Positions 1 through 9,570 of a stretch of 64,000 bases of DNA are shown piece by piece. This stretch comes from Thermodesulfomicrobium sp. WS (GTDB lineage Bacteria; Desulfobacterota; Desulfovibrionia; Desulfovibrionales; Desulfomicrobiaceae): positions 1,860,001 to 1,924,000 of the forward strand of contig NZ_AP027130.1 of the NCBI RefSeq assembly GCF_027925145.1, given 5' to 3'. Within the stretch, counting starts at the first letter, position 1, and every line of letters begins with the position of its first letter. The notes beneath the pieces were generated by a model. That model saw nothing but the letters and a program-made list of their open reading frames with translations. It searched no databases and was not told the origin of the DNA. The translations under genes and the position numbers were made by a program.

Positions 1-120
1 ATCTTGCATGGGTGGAATGTTGTTTTCCGCCCGACACGCAATGGAACAGGCACCGCATCCCGTACATTTGTCGAGATCGATGACCATGCCCCACTTCACT
101 TTGAATTCCATATGTTGCAT
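1..120 (-). CDS. qrcC: QrcC, iron-sulfur protein of the Qrc complex (partial, N-terminus only)
   Basis: Only the first 40 codons lie in the window; the gene runs off the left edge. The peptide carries the ferredoxin motif [11 protein letters not shown] near residues 19-29, as in the four-cluster subunits of CISM-type membrane complexes. The ATG at 118-120 follows GAGGA at a spacing of 8; a second in-frame ATG lies three codons later. It begins 45 bp after qrcB on the same strand, which gives the order qrcA-qrcB-qrcC known from sulfate reducers. The family role is to pass electrons from QrcA/QrcB to the membrane subunit QrcD and menaquinone. The identity rests mostly on context, because little of the protein is visible. 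Confidence 0.8.
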   Translation of the reverse strand, partial: MQHMEFKVKWGMVIDLDKCTGCGACSIACRAENNIPPMQD

Positions 121-165
121 TGCTGCTATCCTCTTCTCTTTTCCAGGGTGCAGAAAAGTGACGCC

Positions 166-2211
166 TTAGGCCTTGCGCACGCCCACCGGTGCAGTGGCAA
201 ACCGGGTAAAGCCCGCCACGTCCGCTTGCGTGCCCAGGATCTGAAACACATTGGCGCCTTTGCCTCTGGAAAAAGCATCCCATGCGGTATGGCCGAGGCC
301 CAGCGGCGCCATCACCGCGCCGTCCACAACGCCTTCAAAGATGCGCACCCGCGCGCGACACTCACCGCCCGCCCCGGAAAGGGTGACGGCGTCGCCGGCA
401 CGCACCCCAAGCTTGGAGGCCGTAGCGGCGTTCATGGCCACCACCATGTCTTTGCCCTGGAGTTCCCGCGGGCTGATGGCATTGGTGCCAAAGGGCGGAG
501 TGGCGACCTTGGGACTGCCGATCTTCAAATTGGCTACCGGCACCAGGGTCAGGTCCGCGGCAGTGGCCGCAGAGGCCGGCGCCTGGACTTTGGCCAGATC
601 CAGCTGCTGTACGGCGAATTCCGTCCCCAACCAGACCGAGCCCGTGGCCGCGGCTTCGAAATCCAGCCCCAGGGCCTCGGCCTTGGCCTTGAGCACATCC
701 TCAAAGGAGGCAAAGCCCAGATCGGCGCCCAGCTTGGATGCCACCCCCAGGGCCACGTCCGCGGCGGCCTTGGTGGCGAAGAGCGGCTGTTTCAGGATGG
801 GCGCGGCCATGGTGTAATTGGCCTGTCCCGAACCATAGGGAGTGTAGGCGTCGTCGTAGCGCTCATAGGTGAGGCTATCGGGCAAGATCAGATCCGCCTG
901 CGCCGCAGTCTCGTCCATGAAGGAGCTGAAGGACACCACAAACCCGGCTTTATCCAAGGCGGTCTGTGCGGTCTTCAGATCCGGCAGCGCGTAGGCGGGG
1001 TTGGCGGCATGCACCAAAAGCACTTTGGGCGCCGGCGCGTTCCCCGCAGCCACGGCGGCCAGATAGCCCACCACGTCGCGGCCCATCATGGCCTTCTTGT
1101 CCGGGGCGGCGGCCACGACCTTGGGACCCCACGGCAGCACCATGACACCACCCGGCATGTTGATGCGGTCGAGCAGCACATTGACCGCCAAAGCGGCCGC
1201 GGCGTCGGACACCGCCAGCCCTTGGGCCGCGGTCGTGCCCGGCACCACCAGGGGCTTGCCTGCGGCAAGCAGTTCCTTGGCCAGGCCCAGCAGTGTTTCC
1301 GCCGCCACGCCGCTGCGCGTGGCCACCGCGTCCGGGGTAAAGCCCGCAGCCTGTTTGCGGAACTCCGCCAGCCCCGCCACTTTGGACGGCGAACGGCGCT
1401 CCAGGATCATATTGGCCAGGCCCATGGCCACAACGCCCTCAGTGCCCGGCGTACACGGAATCCAGGCATCGGCCACCGCAGCGGTCGCGGTCATGGCCGG
1501 ACCCACGTACACCACGCGCACGGCCCGCTCCCGGCCATCGGCAAAGGCCTTGGCGTTGCGCAGGGTCGTCCCCCACGCGCCCAGGGCGTCGGCACCCAAA
1601 AGGAGCACATAGTCCGCTCCTTCCAAGTCATAGCCCACCAGACCGTCGCCGCCCAAAAGCTTCAAGGCCGCGGCAGCGGCAGCGCCCTCGCTGGGCATGA
1701 AATAGGCCTGCTGCGAACCCAAGGCCGCCACAAGGCCAGCCAGGACTTCGGCCGCCGTGCCGGTGTCATCCCCGCTCACCAAGGCCACGTCCTTGCCTGC
1801 GGACTTGAGCTGCTCGGCCAAAAGTGCCTCGGCTTCTTCCCACGAGATGTCCTCGAAGGAATTACCCACGCGCTTTTTGGGGCTGCGCACCCGAGACGGG
1901 CTATAGAGGAGCTGCACGCTGGCCGCGCCCAAGGGGCAGATCCCGCCGCGGCTCAGCGGATGCTCGGGGTTGCCGTACGCCGCCACCGGATGGCCGGCCA
2001 CCAGCTTCACCTGCACGCCATAGGCATCCGTACCCAGTTTGCACAAGGAGGGAAGGAGTGTCTCCTCGCCGTACTTCAAACGAGGGATCCAAGGCCAGTT
2101 CTGCGACCAGATGGACACGTCATCCAAGGTTTTCCACACCACCGGAGTGGCAAGGCTGCCCACAACGCCGCCTGCCACCAGAGAAATAAAACTTCTTCTA
2201 TCAAGTCCCAT
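166..2211 (-). CDS. qrcB: QrcB, molybdopterin-oxidoreductase-like subunit of the Qrc menaquinone reductase
   Basis: 681-residue protein with an N-terminal twin-arginine signal (RRSFISLVAGG at residues 5-15), so it is exported folded by Tat. The rest has the fold signature of the molybdopterin oxidoreductase family. The usual N-terminal CxxCxxxC cluster motif is absent; only single cysteines remain (LCKLG, GICPLG). Known QrcB proteins likewise lack both the cofactor and the Fe-S cluster and act as structural subunits. It lies 11 bp after qrcA, with GAGGAG six bases before its ATG. The complex takes electrons from periplasmic type I cytochrome c3, fed by hydrogenases and formate dehydrogenases, and reduces menaquinone, so this is a strong marker of sulfate-reducer energy metabolism. 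Confidence 0.88.
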   Translation of the reverse strand: MGLDRRSFISLVAGGVVGSLATPVVWKTLDDVSIWSQNWPWIPRLKYGEETLLPSLCKLGTDAYGVQVKLVAGHPVAAYGNPEHPLSRGGICPLGAASVQLLYSPSRVRSPKKRVGNSFEDISWEEAEALLAEQLKSAGKDVALVSGDDTGTAAEVLAGLVAALGSQQAYFMPSEGAAAAAALKLLGGDGLVGYDLEGADYVLLLGADALGAWGTTLRNAKAFADGRERAVRVVYVGPAMTATAAVADAWIPCTPGTEGVVAMGLANMILERRSPSKVAGLAEFRKQAAGFTPDAVATRSGVAAETLLGLAKELLAAGKPLVVPGTTAAQGLAVSDAAAALAVNVLLDRINMPGGVMVLPWGPKVVAAAPDKKAMMGRDVVGYLAAVAAGNAPAPKVLLVHAANPAYALPDLKTAQTALDKAGFVVSFSSFMDETAAQADLILPDSLTYERYDDAYTPYGSGQANYTMAAPILKQPLFATKAAADVALGVASKLGADLGFASFEDVLKAKAEALGLDFEAAATGSVWLGTEFAVQQLDLAKVQAPASAATAADLTLVPVANLKIGSPKVATPPFGTNAISPRELQGKDMVVAMNAATASKLGVRAGDAVTLSGAGGECRARVRIFEGVVDGAVMAPLGLGHTAWDAFSRGKGANVFQILGTQADVAGFTRFATAPVGVRKA

Positions 2212-2222
2212 GTCCCACTCCT

Positions 2223-2762
2223 CTATTTATGGCATACGAAGCAGGCGTTACTGGCGCCATTTTGGGCATGACACCGCTCACATTCCCACATCTTCATGGT
2301 GTTCTTGCTGTATCCAGAGATGCGGTTTTCATAGTACACCGGAGGATTCTTCATGTTGGCCACATCCAAGTGACACTTGGTACACTCGATATCCTTGTGC
2401 GCGATGTGGGAAAAATAGACATTGTCCGGCTGGTACTGGTATACGAGCCACTCCACTTCCTTGCCCTGCTGCACGTACTCGGTGACGAAACGCTGCTCTT
2501 CCGGATCCTCTCCTTGCACGTCCGAATGGCAATCCGCACAGGCCGCTGTGGTCGGGAGCCCAGCGTAGGAGCCGTTTTCCCGGTACGTGTGACATTGGTC
2601 ACATGTCATGGCCTGACCTTCCACGTGCACCACATGGTCGAAGCGGATGGGCTGGGTCTTTTGACTGTACAAGACCTTGGGGAATGCCCACCACCCCAGG
2701 ACCAGCGACGCCACCACACCCACGAGAAACGGCAGAACGACGCTGCTTTTCGAGTTTGCCAC
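2223..2762 (-). CDS. qrcA: QrcA, multihaem cytochrome c of the Qrc complex
   Basis: 179-residue protein with an N-terminal membrane segment (about residues 8-27, ending near GWWAFPKV) that probably anchors it facing the periplasm. I count five CxxCH haem-binding motifs: CDQCH, CADCH, CTKCH, CERCH and CFVCH. QrcA is described as a six-haem protein, so the sixth site, if present, is not a standard CxxCH. The start is GTG, preceded by AGGAGGAGAGGACC. It is the first gene of qrcABC and is the likely entry point for electrons from cytochrome c3. The next upstream gene on this strand, rfbC, is 144 bp away and functionally unrelated. Confidence 0.88.
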   Translation of the reverse strand: MANSKSSVVLPFLVGVVASLVLGWWAFPKVLYSQKTQPIRFDHVVHVEGQAMTCDQCHTYRENGSYAGLPTTAACADCHSDVQGEDPEEQRFVTEYVQQGKEVEWLVYQYQPDNVYFSHIAHKDIECTKCHLDVANMKNPPVYYENRISGYSKNTMKMWECERCHAQNGASNACFVCHK

Positions 2763-2819
2763 GGTCCTCTCCTCCTACCGCGTTGAAATGTTGAAAAAAC
2801 AACAAAAAATAATGCCGAG

Positions 2820-2848
2820 CTCTACGCACGAGCCTTTGGCCCTGTCAA
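2820..2848 (-). promoter_or_regulatory. Possible sigma-70-type promoter of the qrc operon
   Basis: On the minus strand a perfect TTGACA (plus positions 2843-2848) is followed 16-17 bases later by a poor -10 candidate (CGTAGA or GTAGAG). This would give a leader of roughly 50 bases before the qrcA GTG. The -35 match is good and the -10 is weak, so the call is tentative. Confidence 0.3.
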
Positions 2849-2894
2849 GACTTTATGAAAAAAATCACGAGACCAGACACCATATAACCTGCTC

Positions 2895-2912
2895 GGATAA
2901 TTGCAATTATCC
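2895..2912. repeat. Perfect 18-bp palindrome overlapping the rfbC stop codon
   Basis: GGATAATTGCAATTATCC reads identically on both strands and spans the TAA stop of rfbC. On the minus strand it lies about 50 bp upstream of the TTGACA proposed for qrc. No T-run follows directly, so it does not look like an intrinsic terminator; an operator-type site for a dimeric regulator fits the symmetry better. No binding protein can be assigned from sequence. Confidence 0.4.
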
Positions 2913-3473
2913 TTCCCATACCTCCGTATCCCACCAGAGTTCCCTTTCCACCAACAGGGGAAGCATGCGGTCTTTTTGCGAGACGATGGGGGCAAACGAT
3001 GGCCAGGGGATGGCCAGGTCCGGATCATCCCAGCGGATACCGGCCTCGGCGTTGGGAGCGTAGTAGGCGTCCACCTTGTAGGCCACCTCGGTGTCGTCTT
3101 CCATGGTCATGTAGCCGTGGGCCAAGCCTTTGGGCACAAAGAGCTGCCAACGGGATGCGGCATCGAGCTCAAAAGATTCCCAGCGCCGAAAGGTCGGCGA
3201 ATCCTCACGCAGATCCACCACCACGTCGAAGATTCGCCCCCGCACTACCCGCACCAGCTTGGCCTGGGCATGGGGCGGGACCTGAAAATGCAGTCCCCGC
3301 ACCGTGCCGGCGCGAAGCGACCAGGCGGTGTTGTCCTGCACGAAACGGGCGGCAACCCCTGCAGCACTCCATACGTCTTCGCGATAGGTCTCGCAAAAGG
3401 CCCCCCGCTCGTCCTCAAAGCGCCGCGGCCGCACCAGCACTACCCCGGGAATGGACGTCGTCCGTGTCTCCAT
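2907..3473 (-). CDS. rfbC: dTDP-4-dehydrorhamnose 3,5-epimerase
   Basis: 188-residue cupin enzyme of the normal family length. It epimerises dTDP-4-keto-6-deoxyglucose at C3 and C5, the third step of dTDP-rhamnose synthesis for surface polysaccharide. Visible family motifs are RGLHFQ with the catalytic-site histidine, KLVRVVRG, VPKGLAHGY and the late GIRWDDPDLAIPWP segment. The reading frame is open 85 codons further upstream, but the ATG at 3471-3473 has an excellent GGAGGTG site and matches the normal N-terminus (METRTTSIPGV). No other dTDP-rhamnose gene is adjacent, so it appears as an isolated copy. Confidence 0.9.
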   Translation of the reverse strand: METRTTSIPGVVLVRPRRFEDERGAFCETYREDVWSAAGVAARFVQDNTAWSLRAGTVRGLHFQVPPHAQAKLVRVVRGRIFDVVVDLREDSPTFRRWESFELDAASRWQLFVPKGLAHGYMTMEDDTEVAYKVDAYYAPNAEAGIRWDDPDLAIPWPSFAPIVSQKDRMLPLLVERELWWDTEVWEG

Positions 3474-3803
3474 CGCCGCACCTCCATCGAAAACGGTAGC
3501 GTCCGCTACCTCAAGGCGCAGGCCGAGGCAACCCAAAACCCCAATGCGTGGAGTCCGATTTCCCGATGTCGTGGACACCGCGCCGCGTATTCCGCTAGAA
3601 GCACGCCGCATGAACCCAAAGGCGGGAGAACCCACCATGCTCCACGCCAGGAGCCCAAGTGCACCGGACGCCCACGGCCCACTGCAACGGCCATAGCCGC
3701 ACCCCGCGACAACGCAGGGCGCCCCCAAAGATGCCGCAGGCTCAGGTTTTGAGCCCGAGGAGGTGGTAGGGGACTCGCCATGAATCTCTCCAAGGAGCCC
3801 GTT
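3474..3803. other. Divergent intergenic region between rfbC and the cas operon
   Basis: About 330 bp with no convincing gene; open frames here are extensions or shadows. It contains two small inverted repeats: GGTAGCG-TC-CGCTACC at 3495-3510, just upstream of the rfbC ribosome-binding site, and GGCTCA-GGTTT-TGAGCC at 3739-3755, upstream of cas3. It must hold the promoters of both divergent units, but I see no clear -35/-10 pair. Confidence 0.5.
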
Positions 3804-6248
3804 ATGCTATTTGCATGTTTTGACGAGATGTTCCAAGGCGCCACAGGCTGCCGACCATATCCTTATCAAAGCCATCTGGCCCAGCGCGCATCATGGCCCG
3901 ACTTACTCGAAGCGCCCACCGGCGCCGGCAAGACCGAAGCTATCGTGCTCGCCTGGCTGTGGCGCCGGCGCTTTGCAGAGAGCCAAACGCGCCAGCAAAC
4001 GCCGCGCCGGCTGGTCTATTGCCTGCCGATGCGCGTGCTGGTGGAGCAAACCGAAGCGCGCGTGCGACGTTGGATGGACAATTTGAAACTGGCCGAGGAA
4101 ATTGGGGTCCATGTGCTGATGGGCGGCGAAACGGACAACGACTGGGATTTATATCCTGAGCGCGAGGCCGTGCTCATCGGCACGCAGGATATGCTGCTCT
4201 CGCGCGCCCTCAACCGCGGCTACGCGCTGGGCCGCGCCCATTGGCCCCTGCCGTATGGCCTCCTCAACAATGATTGCCTGTGGGTGTTCGACGAAGTGCA
4301 GCTCATGGGCAGCGGCCTGGCCACCAGCGCACAGCTGGCCGCCTTCCGCGAGAAGTTTGGCGTGTGGGGCCAGAGCCCTACGCTGTGGGTCTCCGCCACC
4401 CTGCGCCCGGAATGGCTGGCGACAGTGGACTTCCGCCCCAAGGTGGCCAGCCTGGATCTGCATGGACTGATGCATGACGAGTGGCAAGACGCAACGAGCG
4501 ATCTTGCCCGGCGCTTGAATGCCTGCAAGGCATTGAGCAAAGCCCGCAACATGGCCGATGACCCAAAGAAGCTGGCCGAGGAAATCCACAGCGCGCACCA
4601 GAATGGTCAATTGACACTGGTGGTGGTGAACACCGTGAAGAAAGCAGCGGCGCTGTACGAGGCGCTCAGGGCGGCAACTCGGCCAACGCCGCGCAAAGGC
4701 AAAAAGACCGCCGAGCAACCGCCATCTGAGCCTGCGCCGGATCTGCTCCTGTTGCACTCACGCTTCCGTCCCCCCGAACGAAAGGCCAAACTGCAACAAC
4801 TGTTGGAGATGGAAAAGAGCGGCGGCATTGTCATCGCTACGCAGGTGGTGGAAGCCGGCGTGGACATTTCGGCGCGCACACTGTTCACTGAACTCTCGCC
4901 GTGGGCCTCGTTCGTCCAGCGGGTGGGGCGGTGCAACCGCAAGGGCGAGTTCGAGCAGGCGGAGGTTTTCTGGGTGGATGTGGACACCGGGAAGAAAGGC
5001 GGCGCCGCGCCCTACACGCCCGAAGAACTGGAGGCCGCCCGCAAGGAGCTCAAGGCGCTGAGCGAGGTTGGCCCACGTGCCCTGCACGACTATCTAGCCG
5101 AGCTGCCGGAGAAGCGGCTGACGGCCCTGTATCCCTACGCCGCCGAACACGTCATCCGCCGCCGCACCGTCGAGGAACTGTTCGACACGACACCCGATCT
5201 GACCGGCGCTGATATCGATATCTCGCTCTATATCCGCGAGAATGATGAACACGATGTGCAGGTGTTCTGGCGGGACTGGGAGGGTGACACCCCCAATCGC
5301 CCAGAGCCACAGCCAGAGCCAGGCCGCGATGAACTCTGCCCCACACCGCTCAACAAGGAAACACGCGACTGGTTGAGCAAAAACGGCTGGCGCTGGGACT
5401 TCCTCGAGGATCGCTGGACGCGCGCCGAGCGGATCACCCCCGGCCAGATTTACCTGCTCCATGCAAGCGTTGGTGGCTACTCTGCCGAGAAAGGCTTCGA
5501 CATAAGCCTTGCCGCCCCCGTCACGCCGCTGGGTAGCGTAGGCCAGAAGCCAGAAGGCAACGAGAGCGATCCCTGGTCTACCGAGCGCAAAATCTGGCAG
5601 ACCATCGCGGCGCACACCAATCAGGTGGTGGAGGAGATGGACGCCATCGTTCAGGCCTTGGGCAACCTGCTGACAGCAGAAGAAATGCGCCAACTGCGCC
5701 ACGCCGCTCGCTGGCACGATTGGGGCAAGGCCTACTACGTCTTTCAAAACGCGCTTACCGCCACTGCCCAACCGGATTTTGACTTGCCAGATGCACTGCA
5801 CTGCTGGGGCAAGTCCGCGCGTCGTAGCGCACCCTACGAACACCCCCATTTCCGCCATGAACTTGCCAGTGCGCTGGCCATGTTGGCCCAGGGCCATCCT
5901 GATCTCGCCTGGTATCTCGTCGCCGCTCATCATGGGAAGGTGCGCGTCTCCATTCGCTCGCTGCCCGGCGAAAAGCCCGCGCCCGACGGCAAACGCTTTG
6001 CGCGCGGCGTGTGGGAGGGCGACCGGATGCCGCCCGTGAAGCTGGGTGGCGGCGTGACCGCGCCTGAAGTCACCTTCTCGCTCGCCCCGATGGAACTCGG
6101 TCTCAGCGAGGACGGCCGGCCCAGTTGGGCCGAGCGCGTACTGCAACTGCTGGAAAATTACGGCCCGTTCCGTCTGGCTTACCTCGAAGCGCTGTTGTGC
6201 GCCGCCGACCGCCGCGCCAGTGCCAAAGCCCACCCGGAGGTCTCCTAA
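3804..6248 (+). CDS. cas3: Cas3, type I-G helicase-nuclease with C-terminal HD domain
   Basis: About 814 residues. The N-terminal superfamily 2 helicase has Walker A (APTGAGKT, residues 37-44), a DEVQ motif near residue 163, SATLRPEW, and motif VI QRVGRCNR near residue 371. The C-terminal third is the HD nuclease: WHDWGK near residue 638, an HFRHE segment, and AAHHGK near 708. HD after helicase is the layout expected of the I-G (I-U) subtype, the reverse of most Cas3 proteins. The protein unwinds and degrades invader DNA marked by the crRNA complex. I prefer the ATG at 3804 (AAGGAG, spacing 6); an in-frame ATG at 3780 would add 8 residues. Its TAA stop overlaps the next ATG (TAATG), so it is translationally coupled to csx17. 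Confidence 0.93.
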   Translation: MLFACFDEMFQGATGCRPYPYQSHLAQRASWPDLLEAPTGAGKTEAIVLAWLWRRRFAESQTRQQTPRRLVYCLPMRVLVEQTEARVRRWMDNLKLAEEIGVHVLMGGETDNDWDLYPEREAVLIGTQDMLLSRALNRGYALGRAHWPLPYGLLNNDCLWVFDEVQLMGSGLATSAQLAAFREKFGVWGQSPTLWVSATLRPEWLATVDFRPKVASLDLHGLMHDEWQDATSDLARRLNACKALSKARNMADDPKKLAEEIHSAHQNGQLTLVVVNTVKKAAALYEALRAATRPTPRKGKKTAEQPPSEPAPDLLLLHSRFRPPERKAKLQQLLEMEKSGGIVIATQVVEAGVDISARTLFTELSPWASFVQRVGRCNRKGEFEQAEVFWVDVDTGKKGGAAPYTPEELEAARKELKALSEVGPRALHDYLAELPEKRLTALYPYAAEHVIRRRTVEELFDTTPDLTGADIDISLYIRENDEHDVQVFWRDWEGDTPNRPEPQPEPGRDELCPTPLNKETRDWLSKNGWRWDFLEDRWTRAERITPGQIYLLHASVGGYSAEKGFDISLAAPVTPLGSVGQKPEGNESDPWSTERKIWQTIAAHTNQVVEEMDAIVQALGNLLTAEEMRQLRHAARWHDWGKAYYVFQNALTATAQPDFDLPDALHCWGKSARRSAPYEHPHFRHELASALAMLAQGHPDLAWYLVAAHHGKVRVSIRSLPGEKPAPDGKRFARGVWEGDRMPPVKLGGGVTAPEVTFSLAPMELGLSEDGRPSWAERVLQLLENYGPFRLAYLEALLCAADRRASAKAHPEVS

Positions 6249-8434
6249 TGACTAACAAAATTCGCTTGCCCGGCTGCCGACCTGAGCCATTGATGTCGTA
6301 CCTCAAAGCGCTGGGCGTATTCCGCCTGGTGGCCGAGCAGGCCGATCCAGCCGCCCGTGCCGCCTGGGAGGGAGATACCTTCGTCCTGCACACATCACTG
6401 GGCGAGGCGGAGCTGTTGGCTTTCTTTCAGCAACGCTACACGCCCACGCCGATTGTGGCGCCATGGGCAGGTGGCAGCGGCTTTTTCGAAAAGGATAACA
6501 AGCAGGCTGTAGAAGCAATTTCGAAGAGTAAATCGCCTCGTCTCGCCCCTTACCGGCAAATCATCGCCCAGGTGCGCAGCATCTTGAAGGAGCTGAAACA
6601 GACCAGCAAGCCACAAAATGAAGCGAAAGATCGCCTGCTCCGGCGCTATCGCCGCGAACTGCCGGATGAGTTCGTAGCCTGGATGGATAGCGCGATTGTT
6701 CTCCAAAACGAGGGGCAGAAGTTCCCTCCCATTCTTGGCAGCGGCGGCAACGATGGCCGTCTTGATTTCACCCAAAACCTGATGCAACGCTTGGTGGAAA
6801 TCGGTTTTGCCGGTGAAGCGCTGGCGCCCGAGTCAAAAGTCTGGCTCAGAAATGCACTGTTTGGCGAGCCGGCCAGAGATTTGATGTCGGCTGCCGTCGG
6901 ACAATTTGACCCCGGGCGCGCAGGCGGCCCCAACGCCGGACAAGGCATGGAGGGCATTTCTCAGGTCAACCCCTGGGAGTACGTGCTCATGCTGGAGGGG
7001 GCGCTGCTGATGGCCGGCTCGGTCACACGTCGGTTGGATGCCCACGCCGGGGAGAAGGGCTCTTTTCCGTTCACCGTGAATATGACCGCAGTCGGCAACG
7101 GCTCTCTCAACCCAGGTGAAGACTCACGCGGTGAAGTCTGGCTCCCTCTCTGGAACAACCCGGCGCAACTCAACGAAGTCCGTCAAGTCTTTGCCGAAGG
7201 GCGCGCGCAGATCGGCAAGCGCCAGGCGCGCAACGCTGTGGACTTTGCCCGTGCCGTCGCCGGGCTGGGCGTTGACCGGGGTCTATCTGGATTTGCTCGC
7301 TATGGCTTTCTCAAGCGGAGCGGCAAGGCGTATCTCGCAGTGTCACTGGGAGGCTTTGACACGCATGTCCAAGCGGAACACACCGGCTTGCTTGTGGAGC
7401 TCGATGACTGGCTCGACCGCTTCCGGCGCGCCTGCGCCGGCGACAACGTCCAGCCGCGCTTCAGCGCTGCCCTGCGCCGCCTCGACGAAGCCATCTTCGA
7501 TTACTGCCGCTTCGGCGGCGCGATGCGCTTCGGCGAAATTGTGCGCGCGTTGGGGCAATGCGAGCACGCCCTGGCCCTGAATGCGCAGAAACCCGGCATC
7601 ATCGGCCAGAGCAAGTACGCGGTCAGCCCTGTTCCATTGCTTTCCAAAACATGGCTGACTGCGGCGCAGGAAGACTCGCCAGAGTTCCGCATCGCGCTGG
7701 CCCTGGCGGCCATGCGCGCCACCGGCGGCGTAGGCGCGCTGCGCACCAACCTCGAAGTCGTCTCGCCTACCAAATGGGGTTGGACGTGGGCCGAGCCACA
7801 AGATCGCTATGCCACCGTGTGGGGCGGCACTGACCTGCCACGCAACTTGCAAGCCGTGCTGGAACGCCGTTTGATGGACGCAACCCGTTTGGGGTTGAAG
7901 GGTTTGCCGCTCGAATCGCGCTTCTCGGCCGACGCAGACGACATCACGGCCTTCCTCGCCGGTCAGGTGGACGACGATCGCCTGACGGAATGGCTGTGGG
8001 GGCTGATGTTGATTGATGTGCAGAACGCCAGTTGGGAAGACCTCACCCTCACCCGGTCGGCCCCAACACCACAACCCATCCCACGCGCTTACGCACTGCT
8101 CAAGTTGTTGTTCCTGCCGGAATATCACGCACTGAGGACAGAGGGCGATAAACCTGTCAAACCGGAACCGAGCACCCTCACGCACCTGCGCGCCGGCCGC
8201 CTGAACGCCGCTTGCGAAACGGCTGCGCGGCGCCTGCGCGCTTCCGGCTATGTGCCCATGCCCGGCCCCATGTCGGGGCGCGGCGCGCGGCAGATGGACT
8301 ATACCCTGCCCGGCCCGATGCTGGCGCGCTTGCCGGCAGCGCTCAGCATTCCAATTTCCCAACCACAGCGGCTCGCGTCACTGGTTTTGCGTGCCGCTGT
8401 GGCAAAGGACGTCTTCGAAGAGGCAACGTGGTAA
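6248..8434 (+). CDS. csx17: Csx17/Cas8-type large subunit of type I-G effector
   Basis: 728-residue protein starting at the ATG that overlaps the cas3 stop, with GGAGGT six bases before it. The N-terminus (LPGCRPEPLMSYLKALGVFR) is the characteristic opening of the Csx17 family, the large Cas8-like subunit of type I-G complexes. In the family this subunit is expected to recognise the PAM and help open target DNA. I see no known enzymatic motif, as expected. The position between cas3 and csb1 is the standard gene order. The assignment rests on N-terminal resemblance, size and operon place. Confidence 0.85.
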   Translation: MTNKIRLPGCRPEPLMSYLKALGVFRLVAEQADPAARAAWEGDTFVLHTSLGEAELLAFFQQRYTPTPIVAPWAGGSGFFEKDNKQAVEAISKSKSPRLAPYRQIIAQVRSILKELKQTSKPQNEAKDRLLRRYRRELPDEFVAWMDSAIVLQNEGQKFPPILGSGGNDGRLDFTQNLMQRLVEIGFAGEALAPESKVWLRNALFGEPARDLMSAAVGQFDPGRAGGPNAGQGMEGISQVNPWEYVLMLEGALLMAGSVTRRLDAHAGEKGSFPFTVNMTAVGNGSLNPGEDSRGEVWLPLWNNPAQLNEVRQVFAEGRAQIGKRQARNAVDFARAVAGLGVDRGLSGFARYGFLKRSGKAYLAVSLGGFDTHVQAEHTGLLVELDDWLDRFRRACAGDNVQPRFSAALRRLDEAIFDYCRFGGAMRFGEIVRALGQCEHALALNAQKPGIIGQSKYAVSPVPLLSKTWLTAAQEDSPEFRIALALAAMRATGGVGALRTNLEVVSPTKWGWTWAEPQDRYATVWGGTDLPRNLQAVLERRLMDATRLGLKGLPLESRFSADADDITAFLAGQVDDDRLTEWLWGLMLIDVQNASWEDLTLTRSAPTPQPIPRAYALLKLLFLPEYHALRTEGDKPVKPEPSTLTHLRAGRLNAACETAARRLRASGYVPMPGPMSGRGARQMDYTLPGPMLARLPAALSIPISQPQRLASLVLRAAVAKDVFEEATW

Positions 8435-9508
<1,074 letters not shown>

Positions 9509-9570
9509 TACGTCCCCCTGCGGCATTGGCGAACACCACTGCACCCACCCCTGAAAAAGGATCGATCATC

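Noticed and set aside
4-2271. 755-residue plus-strand frame opposite qrcB
   Set aside because: Antisense shadow of a high-GC gene; composition (His, Gly, Arg-rich) is not protein-like and qrcB is well supported.
3506-3844. 112-residue minus-strand ORF upstream of rfbC
   Set aside because: No ribosome-binding site, no family, and it overlaps the cas3 start; probably chance.
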